64,000 nucleotides of DNA from Ciceribacter thiooxidans (GTDB lineage: Bacteria > Pseudomonadota > Alphaproteobacteria > Rhizobiales > Rhizobiaceae). The notes below the pieces were generated by a model. That model made no database searches. It worked only from the letters and a program-made list of their open reading frames with translations, and was not told where the DNA came from. Within the stretch, counting starts at the first letter, position 1. Every line of letters begins with the position of its first letter. The stretch lies in NCBI RefSeq assembly GCF_014126615.1, contig NZ_CP059897.1, positions 310,001 through 374,000 of the forward strand, given 5' to 3'. Positions 1-9,400 of this stretch are shown here, piece by piece. A program made the translations under genes and the position numbers.

Positions 1-2964
1 GTCACGTTCAAACTCGGAACGGATCCGGACAAGGCCCAGCAACTCGTCCAGAACCGCGTCGCCCAGGCCGAGCCACGCCTGCCGGCAGAGGTACGCGCGC
101 TCGGCCTGACGACGGCCAAGAGCTCGCCCGACTTCATCATGGTCGTCAATCTCGTGTCCGACGACGACAATTACGACATCACCTATCTGCGCAATTATGC
201 GACGCTGAACGTGAAGGACCGCCTGGCGCGGATCGAAGGCGCCGGTCAGGTCCAGGTCTTCGGCGCGGGCGACTATTCGATGCGCATTTGGGTCGACCCG
301 CAGAAGGCCGCAGAGCACTCGCTGGCAGCAAGCGACATCACCAACGCGATCCGCGGCCAGAACGTACAGGCGGCGGCAGGGATCATTGGCGCATCGCCGA
401 GCGTGCCGGGCACCGGTCTTCAGCTCAATGTCAACGCCCGCGGCCGCCTGCAGACGCCAGAAGAATTCGGCAACATCATCGTCAAGAGCGGCGAGAATGG
501 TGAGATCACGCGCCTACGTGACGTCGCCCGCATCGAGCTCGGCGCCGCCGACTACACCTTGCGTTCGCTTCTCGACGGCAAACCCGCCGTCGCTATCGCG
601 GTCCTCCAGGCGCCTGGCTCCAACGCCATCGAGATCGCGGACAACGTACGGGCAACGATGGATCAGTTGCAGCTCGCAATGCCCGAGGGCGTGCGGTATG
701 AGATCGTCTACGACACCACGAAATTCGTGCGAGCCTCGATCGAGAAGGTCATCGAGACCCTTCTCGAAGCCGTCGGACTGGTCGTCCTGGTGGTGATCCT
801 CTTCCTGCAGACCTGGCGAGCATCGATCATTCCGCTGATTGCCGTCCCTGTCTCGATCATCGGCACCTTCGCCGTGATGTATGCCTTCGGTTTTTCGATC
901 AACGCTCTGACGCTCTTCGGCCTGGTGCTGGCGATCGGTATCGTCGTCGACGACGCCATCGTGGTCGTCGAGAATGTCGAGCGAAACATCGAAAACGGGC
1001 TGTCGCCCCGCGAGGCAACGTACCGGGCCATGCGCGAAGTGTCAGGCCCGATCATCGCGATCGCATTGGTGCTGGTGGCAGTCTTCGTGCCGCTCGCCTT
1101 CATCACCGGCCTGTCGGGCCAGTTCTACCGACAGTTTGCGCTGACCATCGCCATCTCGACGGTGATCTCCGCCATCAACTCGCTGACCTTGTCGCCTGCA
1201 CTTTCGGCCCTTCTCCTGAAGGGTCATAATGCGCCGAAGGACCGGCTCACGCGGATCATGGACGGGCTCCTCGGCTGGATCTTCCGCGGCTTCAACCGCG
1301 CCTTCGGGGCAGCCTCCAACGGTTACGGCCGCTCGGTGGGCGGGCTCCTGTCGCGCAAGACTCTCGTCATGGCTTTGTATCTCGTCCTCGTCGGTGCGAC
1401 CTACAGCATGTTCACCACCGTGCCCGGCGGCTTCGTGCCGGCACAGGACAAGCAGTACCTGATCGGCTTCGCACAGCTTCCCGACGGCGCCACCCTCGAC
1501 CGGACGGAGCAGGTGATCCGCAAGATGAGTGACATCGCTCTCGAACAGCCGGGCGTCGAACACGCGATCGCCTTCCCGGGCCTTTCGATCAACGGTTTCA
1601 CCATCGGCTCCAATGCCGGCATCGTCTTTGCCGTTCTCGACGATTTCGAGAAACGCAAGACTCCCGAATTATCGGGCGGCGCAATCGCCATGGCCCTGAA
1701 CCAGAAATATGCCGGAATCCAGGACGCTTTCATCGCCATGTTCCCGCCCCCGCCCGTGAACGGGCTCGGCCAGACCGGCGGCTTCAAGCTGCAGATCGAA
1801 GATCGTGCGGGTTACGGATATCAGGCTCTGGACGAAGCCGCCAAGGCAGTCCTCGCCAAGGCGTACCAGACACCGGAACTGGCGGGGATCTTCTCGAGCT
1901 TCCAGATCAACGTGCCCCAGCTCTACGCGGACGTCGATCGCGCCAAAGCAGAGCAACTTGGCGTCGCCGTCACCGACATCTTCGAGACGCTGCAGATCTA
2001 TCTCGGCTCTCTCTATGTTAACGACTTCAACGCCTTCGGGCGAACCTACAGCGTCCGCGTACAGGCGGATGCAAACTTCCGTGCCGAGGCCGCCGACATC
2101 GGTGCGCTGAAGGTCCGGTCCCGATCGGGTGAGATGATCCCGCTGTCGGCATTGCTCAATGTCGACGAAACGACCGGCCCTGAGCGCACGACCCGCTACA
2201 ACGGCTTCCTCGCAGCCGACGTCAACGGCGGACCGGCACCGGGCTTCTCCTCGGGCCAGGCACAGGCCGCAATCGAGAAGATCGTCCGGGAGACCGTCCC
2301 GCAGGGCATCGATTTCGAATGGACGGACCTGACCTACCAGGAGATTCTCGCCGGCAATTCGAGCGTGGTCGTGTTCCCGCTCGCGCTGCTTCTCGTCTTC
2401 CTGGTTCTCGCGGCGCAGTACGAGAGCCTGACCCTGCCGATCGCGATCATCATGATCGTGCCGATGGGGATCCTTGCGGCCCTCACGGGCGTGTGGCTCA
2501 CCGGTGGAGACAACAACATCTTCACGCAGATCGGTCTTGTCGTGCTCGTCGGGCTGTCAGCGAAGAACGCAATCCTGATCGTGGAATTCGCCCGCGAACT
2601 TGAACTGCACGGCCGAACGCCGGTTCAGGCGGCGATCGAGGCGAGCCGGCTCCGGCTTCGCCCGATCCTGATGACGTCGATGGCCTTCATCATGGGCGTC
2701 GTGCCCCTCGTCGTCTCGACGGGCGCCGGTGCCGAGATGCGAGCCGCAATGGGGATCGCCGTCTTCTCCGGCATGATCGGGGTCACCTTCTTCGGCATTT
2801 TCATGACGCCCGTCTTCTACGTGCTGGTCCGCAGGTTGACCGGTAATCGGCCTCTCATTCACCACGAGATCCATGCCGATTTCCTTCAGCAGGCGCCACA
2901 CGGCACCGAGGATGCAGCCAACGGCGGCGCGCCCTCGAGACCCCAGCCGGCCGAAGCGATTTAA
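1..2964 (+). CDS. RND (HAE1/AcrB-type) efflux permease, 5' truncated by window edge
   Basis: The reading frame is open from base 1, so the first roughly 60 residues lie outside the window; 987 residues are visible against about 1040 in AcrB/MexB-type pumps. It is an inner-membrane proton-drug antiporter that works with a periplasmic adaptor (probably encoded just upstream, not seen) and an outer-membrane channel. The proton-relay pair is visible as VVDDAIVVVENVE (visible residues 317-318 are the two Asp), and the matching lysine as GLSAKNAILIVEFA (Lys about 855). Two blocks of hydrophobic segments flank large periplasmic porter loops, as expected. The substrate cannot be told from sequence. 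The gene ends in a Pro/Ala-rich tail just before a strong terminator, so it is the last gene of its operon. Confidence 0.93.
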   Translation, partial: VTFKLGTDPDKAQQLVQNRVAQAEPRLPAEVRALGLTTAKSSPDFIMVVNLVSDDDNYDITYLRNYATLNVKDRLARIEGAGQVQVFGAGDYSMRIWVDPQKAAEHSLAASDITNAIRGQNVQAAAGIIGASPSVPGTGLQLNVNARGRLQTPEEFGNIIVKSGENGEITRLRDVARIELGAADYTLRSLLDGKPAVAIAVLQAPGSNAIEIADNVRATMDQLQLAMPEGVRYEIVYDTTKFVRASIEKVIETLLEAVGLVVLVVILFLQTWRASIIPLIAVPVSIIGTFAVMYAFGFSINALTLFGLVLAIGIVVDDAIVVVENVERNIENGLSPREATYRAMREVSGPIIAIALVLVAVFVPLAFITGLSGQFYRQFALTIAISTVISAINSLTLSPALSALLLKGHNAPKDRLTRIMDGLLGWIFRGFNRAFGAASNGYGRSVGGLLSRKTLVMALYLVLVGATYSMFTTVPGGFVPAQDKQYLIGFAQLPDGATLDRTEQVIRKMSDIALEQPGVEHAIAFPGLSINGFTIGSNAGIVFAVLDDFEKRKTPELSGGAIAMALNQKYAGIQDAFIAMFPPPPVNGLGQTGGFKLQIEDRAGYGYQALDEAAKAVLAKAYQTPELAGIFSSFQINVPQLYADVDRAKAEQLGVAVTDIFETLQIYLGSLYVNDFNAFGRTYSVRVQADANFRAEAADIGALKVRSRSGEMIPLSALLNVDETTGPERTTRYNGFLAADVNGGPAPGFSSGQAQAAIEKIVRETVPQGIDFEWTDLTYQEILAGNSSVVVFPLALLLVFLVLAAQYESLTLPIAIIMIVPMGILAALTGVWLTGGDNNIFTQIGLVVLVGLSAKNAILIVEFARELELHGRTPVQAAIEASRLRLRPILMTSMAFIMGVVPLVVSTGAGAEMRAAMGIAVFSGMIGVTFFGIFMTPVFYVLVRRLTGNRPLIHHEIHADFLQQAPHGTEDAANGGAPSRPQPAEAI

Positions 2965-2990
2965 GACAGGACGATCGTATCCGAAACCAT

Positions 2991-3034
2991 AGACGCGCGC
3001 CGCAGACCGATCTGCCGCGCGCGTCTTTTTTTTT
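2991..3034 (+). terminator. Intrinsic terminator of the RND pump operon
   Basis: A perfect 10-bp GC stem (AGACGCGCGC at 2991-3000 with GCGCGCGTCT at 3017-3026) encloses a second 5-bp stem (GCAGA/TCTGC) and runs straight into nine T residues (3026-3034). It lies 26 bp after the pump stop codon. Confidence 0.93.
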
Positions 3035-3079
3035 GCCATGGCTGGCTACGCAGCTTCCGGGTCCAGCCCTCATTCCCGT

Positions 3080-3121
3080 TTGACTTGCATCAAAACATTG
3101 TGAGCAACCGCGCTGTATATT
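3080..3121 (+). promoter_or_regulatory. Putative FNR/FixK-type box with -10 element
   Basis: TTGACTTGCATCAA (3080-3093) matches the FNR/FixK/Anr consensus TTGAT-N4-ATCAA with one mismatch. A TATATT -10 candidate is at 3116-3121, which would put transcription start near 3128 and the box centre at about -41.5, the class II activator position. It lies between the pump terminator and the 1805-residue secreted protein gene. The spacing is seen in the sequence; the factor that binds is inferred. Confidence 0.55.
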
Positions 3122-3233
3122 TTAGCGATTGCGAAAGCGAAAAGCGCCAGCGGAGACGCTCTCCTGCCCGGACAGACAGCACGAGCGAGCCGTATGACTG
3201 ACGCATGCGCTGTGCCAGAGGGAGGAATGGCAG

Positions 3234-6200
3234 ATGGCACCGAAGAAAGCACTCAGTGCAAATGATGGCTCATGTCTTGCGGACAGGCTTGGGCCTCCAG
3301 TCTCCGACGCATGCGTGTCCTCCCACTCATCCCTCGTCTCGCGATGGCGACGTACGCTTTCGCTGATCGCGGCGCTCGCGATCGGTTCGGCCGGGCTCGC
3401 TGCCTCCGGAGCCGCCGCACAGGAAGCTCTACAGCCGGGCGAGGCAATCGTCACACACTTCTCCGGAACCGTCGATGACGCCGGCCGACGGATCATCGAC
3501 ACGAACGGGCCCGCGGCCAGCATCCTCGACCTGCGACAGCCGGGCGGCGCCCCGATCGGGGCACACTGGTTCAACGAAGCCCAGCGCGTGGCCGCCACCG
3601 CCGACGACGTCGGGCAGGTCTTCGGCGTGGCCCTCGATGACGCCACGCCGCCGAACATCTATCTGACCGCCACGGCCGCTTTCGGCCTCCATCGCAATAC
3701 CGACAACTCCGGCTGGATGGCGGGCATGTGGGGCGCCAACGGTGGCCCCGGCACCGTCTGGAAACTCGATGCCGCCAACGGCTATCGGCCGCAGGTTTTT
3801 GCCGAGATCACCCTCAACGGGCGCGCGAACTCCGCAGCAGCCCTCGGCAACATCGCCTTCGATCCGCAAAATCGTCAGTTTTACGTTTCCGATCTCGAGA
3901 CGGGCATGATCCACCGGCTGCGGCTCACTGACGGTGCCGATCTCGGCACGTTCGACCATGGCATTTCCGGGCGGACGGGCTTCCTCGACGTAACAACGGG
4001 CGAATTCCGTTCGTTGCCCGAGGTCTCCTTCGACCCGACGACCTCAGCTCATGTTACCGACTGTTCGAGCGGCGATTTCTCCCGCACGCCGTCCTGCTGG
4101 AACCTTGCCGATTTCCGTCGCCGGATATGGGGTCTAGGCGTCCGCATCGAGCCGGAGAGCGGCTCCGCACGGCTCTACTATGCAGTGTGGGGCAGCCAGG
4201 GCTTCGGCAATGCAGACTACGCGACAGCCGACGACGAAGATCGACGCAATGCCATCTGGTCGGTCGGCGTCGCTACAGATGGCAGCTTCGATGGTGGAAG
4301 CGTGCGCCGCGAGTTCTTCCTGCCCGATTTCTTCCGCTCTCCCGAGGCCATCGCCCGGGCCGGTCGCAGCCATCCGGTTGCCGACATCGCTTTCCCGACG
4401 TCTGGCGACCAGACCGTTATGCTTGTCGCCGAACGTGGCGGGATGCGCAATCTGGGTCTCGCCGCCGACAACGCCTTCGCCTATCCCCACGAGGCGCGCG
4501 TCCTGCGCTACGAGTTGACGGCGGCGGGCACCTGGCGCGGAGCCGGGCGCTACGACGTCGGCTATTACGACCGCGGTGAAGACGGTCCGCCCTATATACG
4601 TGCGAATGCCGCCGGCGGCGTGTCCTTCGGACCCGGCTACGGCGCGAACTGGCAGACAGACCAGGCCGAGGCGGACGGCTTCGTCTGGATGAGCGGAGAC
4701 GGCCTTTGCTCGCCGCGTGGACTCTGTCTGGACGGCAGCGTCGGCGAACACACCGACTCCTCTCAGGTGACCGGCGTCGAGGGCCGCTCCTCCCAGCCCT
4801 ATGAGGCTTTCGAGCCGGTCACCGCCTTCCAGCCCTATCCATCGCCGGGTCCCGCCTCACCGCCGCAAGGCCCGGATGCCTCCTTCATGGTCGATGCAGA
4901 CGTCAACACCGACGCCGCCGGCAATCTCATTGCCGCGGACCTGCAGCGTAACGACGCGACCAAAGTGGGCGACATCGCAGTCTTCCAGCCACTGCCGGGC
5001 GCAGGTGAGGCCGTGAACGCGGGGCGTGCGTCGTCTGCCGCAGTCACCGAGGAAGAGATCACCTCCGCATGGCCGGAAGGCCTGCCGCCGGAAGGCTGGC
5101 TGCCTGCGCCGCCACCCGAGGATGGCTGGTTCCCGCCGCCGCCCTGGCCGATCGAGACCGATCTGGCGATCCGCAAGACCGGGCCTGCCGAATGCCAGGA
5201 AGGGGTCGAATGCACCTATACGGTGACGATCCGCAACGTCGGGGCGATCGCCTATGTCGGCCCGCTGGCGATCACCGACATGATGCCCGCGGGGGCGACC
5301 CTCGCCTCCACATCACCCGGCTGGAACTGCGTACCGGGCGGAGGATCCTTCTCCTGTGTCACCAATGCCTTTGCGCTGCTCGCGCCCGGTGCCACCGCGG
5401 CGATCGAGGTCAACCTGCTGCTGCCGGCCGACATTCCCGGTCCGACGATCGAGAATTGCGCGGCCATCGACTGGTTCGAGATGGGCACCGATGACGGACC
5501 CGGGGACGGCAATGACGAAGACTGCGTCGACACACCGGTGACCGACGGCTTCGACCTCGGCATCACCAAGGAAGGGCCGGTCAACTGCGTCGAGAATGCC
5601 GACTGCACCTTCCTCGTCCAGGTCGTCAATCATGGCCCCGCGGCATTCGACGGCGTGATCGCCGTCCGCGATCCGTTGCCGGCCGGGGCGACATACGTCG
5701 CCGCCGGCTTTGACCCCGGCACGGTCACCTGCGCTCCGAGCGGCAACGACATCCTCTGCCAGACACCCGACATGACACTTCCCGTCGCCGGTGTCGTTCA
5801 CATCTTCGTCCGGATGAAACTGCCGGATGGGATTGCCGGCGGCACGATCGAGAACTGTGCCGAGATCAACTGGGGCGCCATGACCGCGAACGACGGCGCC
5901 GCCGACATGCATCCGGACCTCGCCTGCGTGACCGTCAATGTGATCGACAGTGCAGGCTTCTTCGACCTTGCCGTCGCCAAACAGGGACCGGCCCATTGCG
6001 ACGCTGGCGGCAACTGCACCTATCAGATGACGGTCGCCAATAGCGGACCGGACGATTATACCGGCCAGGTGGTCGTGGAAGACACGCCCGAAGCCGGTGT
6101 CACCTTCGTCGCGGCCAATCCCGAATGGGCCTGCGTCGCGGGACCTCCGATCACTTGTACCCTCAACGGTGGCCCGCACACGCTCCATCCGGGCGACAGC

Positions 6201-8651
6201 CGCAATCTGACGCTCACGGTCGCGATCCCCGATCCGGCGCCGGCCGACCCGATGTTCAACTGCATCGCATTCGACTGGGCGGCACCCGGCATGCCTCCGG
6301 GCGACAATCCGGCGGACGGCGCAGCCGAGAAGAGCGACGCGACCTGCGTGCCTACATTCATCGGCGAAGGCTTCGATCTGGAAATTGCCAAGACCGGCCC
6401 CGCCGAATGCTACGAGGGCGGCGCCTGCGATTTCACTGTCCGTGTCACCAACAATGGTCCTGTGCCCTTTGCCGGGCTGATGACCTTTACCGACGAAATG
6501 CCCGCCGGCTCGACGCTGGAGGGGGTCGCCGGTGGTGTCTTCACCTGTAATACCGCAATTCCGGGCAGCGTGACCTGCGTGACGGGCGGCGCCGTGCTGC
6601 CGCCCGGCCTGGTGCAGGAGACATCTTTGCATGTTCGCCTGCCAGATCCCGTTGCCGGCGATGTGGTCGAGAACTGTGCCGCGATGAACTGGGACGCGCC
6701 ACCGCCGGACTGGTACATTGGGTCGACCTATACCGGCGACGACAATGCCGCCAATGACGGACCCGCCTGCGCCACCGTGCCGGTGCTTGCCGCCGATCTC
6801 GCGCCCTGGGGCGCCACGACCTGCGAGCTCGGAACCGCCTGCCCGATCGACGTCAGGATCGAGAACCGCGGCGGAAAGCTGTTCAAGGGTGCCGCCGGCT
6901 TGCGCGGCACGCTCGATCCCGGCGTCACGATCAGCAGCATCGAGAGCCGGACCTCCGGTCTCACCTGCCGGGTGACGGGAACCGGACGTTATCAATGTGA
7001 TAGCAGGGAGATGGTCCTGAAGCCGGGTGCCGCAGCCGAAATCCACATGGTCCTCGACATCCCGGCCGGTTTCCCTGACCGGCGCATCGTGCATCGCAAG
7101 GAGATGCTGTGGCCCGACACGCAGGTGAAGGACCGCAAGCCGGAGAATGACCGTCACACCAGCGTGATCACCATCCTGCAGCCGCAGGAGCCGACGACCC
7201 CGCCTCCGGCGACGCAGACGTCTCCACCGCCGGCAAATGTCGCGGCTGCGGATCTCGCGGTCACCAAGTCGGCCGGTCGCGACACCTGTGTCGCCGGCTC
7301 GCCGTGCGACTTCCTGATCACCGTCACCAATACCAGCCGCACAACCTATGTCGGGCCGCTCAGGGTCAGCGACGTCTTTACGCCCGGAAGCGCAAGGCTC
7401 GCCGGCTTCGAACCCTCCCCCTGGACGTGCCGCGAAAGCCGCGGAACATTCCTCTGCAGTTATCCCCGCACGACGCTCCGGCCGGGAGAGTCGCGCACGC
7501 TCGCCCTGGCACTCGAGCCGGTCCGCACCGGTTCCGGATCGGCACGCAATTGTGCCCGTCTCGAATGGAATGATGCGGCACTCGTCATGGCGGTCCAGCA
7601 GGCGTTGAACCAGCTCGGGCTTGCCGCAGGGGACGTCGACGGGCAGGCCGGCAGCAGGACGCGCAAGGCGATCGCCGATTTCCAGCGAAGCGCCGGACTG
7701 CCTGCAAGCGGCGTGATCGACACGGCACTCGTCCGGCGGCTCTTCACCTCCTGGGGCGAGGGCGATGCCAACGCGGCAAACGACAACGCCTGCGCGACAG
7801 TTGTCGTTCGTGAACCCGTCGTGCCGCCGCCGGTCTGCAAGGCAGGCCAGACGCCGGTGGACCCCGCCCGCGCCGACGCCCTGCGCGCCCAGGGCTGGAG
7901 GATCACATCCGTCAGCCGCGGCGGACGCACGATCCTGTGCGGTGTCGCTCCTCCCCCGCTCACATGTCCCTCCGGCTACACCGCCTATCGCGACAAGGAC
8001 CAGATTCCGCCGAACTCCGAGGTAGTGCGTCGGGAACGTGGCGGTCAGGTACTCTTCTGCGCCCGCCCGCAACCGGTCAGCTGTCCGTCGGGCTATCAGG
8101 CCTTCCAGAGCCAGAACCGGATACCGAAGGGCTGGGAGGTGGTCGCACGCCGTAGCGGCGGGCAAGTCCTCTACTGTGCCCGCCCGCCGCAACTCGTCTG
8201 CCCGACCGGTTACAAGGCCTATCCGAGTCGCAGCCGGATACCCGACGGCTTCGAAGTGGTCGTGCGCCGCAGTGGCGACCAGGTGCTCTATTGTGCCCGC
8301 CCGCAAGCGACGACCGAAAGCTGCCCGCGCGGCTGGAAGCAGATCGACCCGGACCGTGCCGCATCTCTCTCCCGGCAGGGTTGGCAGATCAGGCGCGTCG
8401 GTAGTTTGACCTGCGGACGGCCCGGCGACATCGTCGTGCCGCCGACCACCAAACCCCCGGCCTGCACGGGCGGACGGACTTGGAGCGCGAAGCAGCAGGC
8501 CTGCGTCTGCCCGCGCAACACGCGGTGGGATGCCAGACGCCAGCGCTGCGTACCGCTCCTCCGGTCCGTAGAGCCGGTTCCGGGCCAGACGGCTCCGAAG
8601 CCCCGCGAGACGATCCCGCCGCTGCTCCGACTGCTGCCACCGGTGCAATAG
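3234..8651 (+). CDS. Giant secreted protein: propeller-like N-terminus, DUF11-like repeats, inserted peptidoglycan-binding domain, Cys-rich modules
   Basis: 1805 residues; GGAGG at 3221-3225 supports the start. A long N-region precedes a signal-like hydrophobic stretch (residues about 40-62, ending AAAQ). Residues about 65-520 look like a repeat/propeller surface domain. A proline-rich linker leads to six DUF11-like (CARDB/immunoglobulin-like) repeats from residue about 641, each starting FDL/ADL-x-x-x-K-x-GP and carrying paired Cys and a late NCA motif. The sixth repeat is interrupted at residues about 1449-1503 by a PG_binding_1-type domain (QQALNQLG, DVDGQAGSRTRKAI, FQRSAGLPASG). Residues about 1535-1727 are five roughly 40-residue Cys modules (CPSGYxAY, QVLYCARP). 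The last part is another Cys motif and a Pro-rich tail. It is probably an extracellular or envelope-anchored adhesin or matrix protein; the function is not known. Overlapping long reverse-strand reading frames are shadows. Confidence 0.85.
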   Translation: MAPKKALSANDGSCLADRLGPPVSDACVSSHSSLVSRWRRTLSLIAALAIGSAGLAASGAAAQEALQPGEAIVTHFSGTVDDAGRRIIDTNGPAASILDLRQPGGAPIGAHWFNEAQRVAATADDVGQVFGVALDDATPPNIYLTATAAFGLHRNTDNSGWMAGMWGANGGPGTVWKLDAANGYRPQVFAEITLNGRANSAAALGNIAFDPQNRQFYVSDLETGMIHRLRLTDGADLGTFDHGISGRTGFLDVTTGEFRSLPEVSFDPTTSAHVTDCSSGDFSRTPSCWNLADFRRRIWGLGVRIEPESGSARLYYAVWGSQGFGNADYATADDEDRRNAIWSVGVATDGSFDGGSVRREFFLPDFFRSPEAIARAGRSHPVADIAFPTSGDQTVMLVAERGGMRNLGLAADNAFAYPHEARVLRYELTAAGTWRGAGRYDVGYYDRGEDGPPYIRANAAGGVSFGPGYGANWQTDQAEADGFVWMSGDGLCSPRGLCLDGSVGEHTDSSQVTGVEGRSSQPYEAFEPVTAFQPYPSPGPASPPQGPDASFMVDADVNTDAAGNLIAADLQRNDATKVGDIAVFQPLPGAGEAVNAGRASSAAVTEEEITSAWPEGLPPEGWLPAPPPEDGWFPPPPWPIETDLAIRKTGPAECQEGVECTYTVTIRNVGAIAYVGPLAITDMMPAGATLASTSPGWNCVPGGGSFSCVTNAFALLAPGATAAIEVNLLLPADIPGPTIENCAAIDWFEMGTDDGPGDGNDEDCVDTPVTDGFDLGITKEGPVNCVENADCTFLVQVVNHGPAAFDGVIAVRDPLPAGATYVAAGFDPGTVTCAPSGNDILCQTPDMTLPVAGVVHIFVRMKLPDGIAGGTIENCAEINWGAMTANDGAADMHPDLACVTVNVIDSAGFFDLAVAKQGPAHCDAGGNCTYQMTVANSGPDDYTGQVVVEDTPEAGVTFVAANPEWACVAGPPITCTLNGGPHTLHPGDSRNLTLTVAIPDPAPADPMFNCIAFDWAAPGMPPGDNPADGAAEKSDATCVPTFIGEGFDLEIAKTGPAECYEGGACDFTVRVTNNGPVPFAGLMTFTDEMPAGSTLEGVAGGVFTCNTAIPGSVTCVTGGAVLPPGLVQETSLHVRLPDPVAGDVVENCAAMNWDAPPPDWYIGSTYTGDDNAANDGPACATVPVLAADLAPWGATTCELGTACPIDVRIENRGGKLFKGAAGLRGTLDPGVTISSIESRTSGLTCRVTGTGRYQCDSREMVLKPGAAAEIHMVLDIPAGFPDRRIVHRKEMLWPDTQVKDRKPENDRHTSVITILQPQEPTTPPPATQTSPPPANVAAADLAVTKSAGRDTCVAGSPCDFLITVTNTSRTTYVGPLRVSDVFTPGSARLAGFEPSPWTCRESRGTFLCSYPRTTLRPGESRTLALALEPVRTGSGSARNCARLEWNDAALVMAVQQALNQLGLAAGDVDGQAGSRTRKAIADFQRSAGLPASGVIDTALVRRLFTSWGEGDANAANDNACATVVVREPVVPPPVCKAGQTPVDPARADALRAQGWRITSVSRGGRTILCGVAPPPLTCPSGYTAYRDKDQIPPNSEVVRRERGGQVLFCARPQPVSCPSGYQAFQSQNRIPKGWEVVARRSGGQVLYCARPPQLVCPTGYKAYPSRSRIPDGFEVVVRRSGDQVLYCARPQATTESCPRGWKQIDPDRAASLSRQGWQIRRVGSLTCGRPGDIVVPPTTKPPACTGGRTWSAKQQACVCPRNTRWDARRQRCVPLLRSVEPVPGQTAPKPRETIPPLLRLLPPVQ

Positions 8652-8694
8652 AAGGTGTGACCACCCATGTCGCTCGTCTCCGAAACAGAAGAAG

Positions 8695-8731
8695 CCCGCC
8701 GGTGCCTGCAAAGCTCGCAGGTTCCGGCGGG
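8695..8731. repeat. GC-rich hairpin after the giant gene
   Basis: CCCGCCGG (8695-8702) pairs with CCGGCGGG (8724-8731), and an inner stem CCTGC/GCAGG closes a 7-base loop. There is no T run, so it is at best a weak terminator or an mRNA 3'-end stabiliser. Confidence 0.5.
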
Positions 8732-8752
8732 AGCACCTTCAGACAACTCGCG

Positions 8753-8781
8753 TAGTCAGACCAAGCATATGAGCGTATGAT
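8753..8781 (+). promoter_or_regulatory. Candidate sigma-70 promoter of the fimbrial operon
   Basis: TAGTCA (8753-8758), a 17-bp spacer and TATGAT (8776-8781) lie upstream of the first fimbrial gene. The -35 matches four of six consensus bases. This is a match only, with no other support. Confidence 0.35.
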
Positions 8782-8818
8782 GATAAATGCATATTACCGA
8801 AATCGATTCGGAGGTCAG

Positions 8819-9316
8819 ATGCGTCTCAGCTTCTTGACTGCCTTTGCGCTTCTCGCCGGCGTGCCGCTGCTTGCGGGCCCCGCCCAAGCGCAAACTGCGA
8901 CCGACATCTTTACTGTGCGAATCCAGATCACCGCCGAATGCCTGATCAACTCCACCACTACGCTCAACTTCGGCGCATCTGGCGTTCTGTCGTCTGCCAC
9001 GACCGGGACCAGTGAAATCACTGTCCAGTGCACGAACGGGACGACCTACAATGTCGGCCTGAACGAGGGCCTCGGTATCGGGGCGACCGTGGCTTCGCGC
9101 AGGATGACCGGGCCTGGATCTGCAACCGTCACATATTCTCTCTACTCGGATGTCGCCCACACCACCGTTTGGGGTCAGACGATCGGAACGGATACCGTCT
9201 CCGGCACCGGAACAGGTGCGTCGCAGGTCTACACCGTTTACGGCCAGGTGCCTGCCCAGTCGACGCCGGCGGCGGGTACCTACTCGGACACGATTACGGT
9301 GACCGTGACCTACTGA
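8819..9316 (+). CDS. Spore coat protein U (SCPU) domain fimbrial subunit
   Basis: 165 residues from the ATG at 8819, chosen because GGAGG precedes it and a clean signal peptide follows (MRLSFLTAFALLAG...AQAQ); an upstream in-frame ATG at 8777 has no such site. The mature part is one SCPU domain: a Cys-containing beta strand, the NFGASG motif, RRM, YSLYSD, WGQT, then a C-terminal strand TYSDTITVTVTY like other secreted pilins. It is the likely major subunit of a sigma-type chaperone-usher surface fibre, exported by the Sec system and handed to the chaperone encoded next. It shares the C-terminal pattern VYGxVPAQSTPA with the last gene of the operon. Confidence 0.88.
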   Translation: MRLSFLTAFALLAGVPLLAGPAQAQTATDIFTVRIQITAECLINSTTTLNFGASGVLSSATTGTSEITVQCTNGTTYNVGLNEGLGIGATVASRRMTGPGSATVTYSLYSDVAHTTVWGQTIGTDTVSGTGTGASQVYTVYGQVPAQSTPAAGTYSDTITVTVTY

Positions 9317-9400
9317 AACCACGCGCGATATCAACGCGTGATGTCGGGACACGGTGCCGAGCCCTCGGACCCATTGCCCTTGATCGTGTTGGGAGGAATT

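Noticed and set aside
5313..8711. 1132-residue open frame on the reverse strand
   Set aside because: It mirrors the giant secreted protein gene; high GC keeps the opposite frame open and its composition (Arg, Gly, His rich) is artefactual.
8695..8731. Terminator call for the giant gene
   Set aside because: The stem is strong but no T run follows in either direction, so kept only as a repeat.
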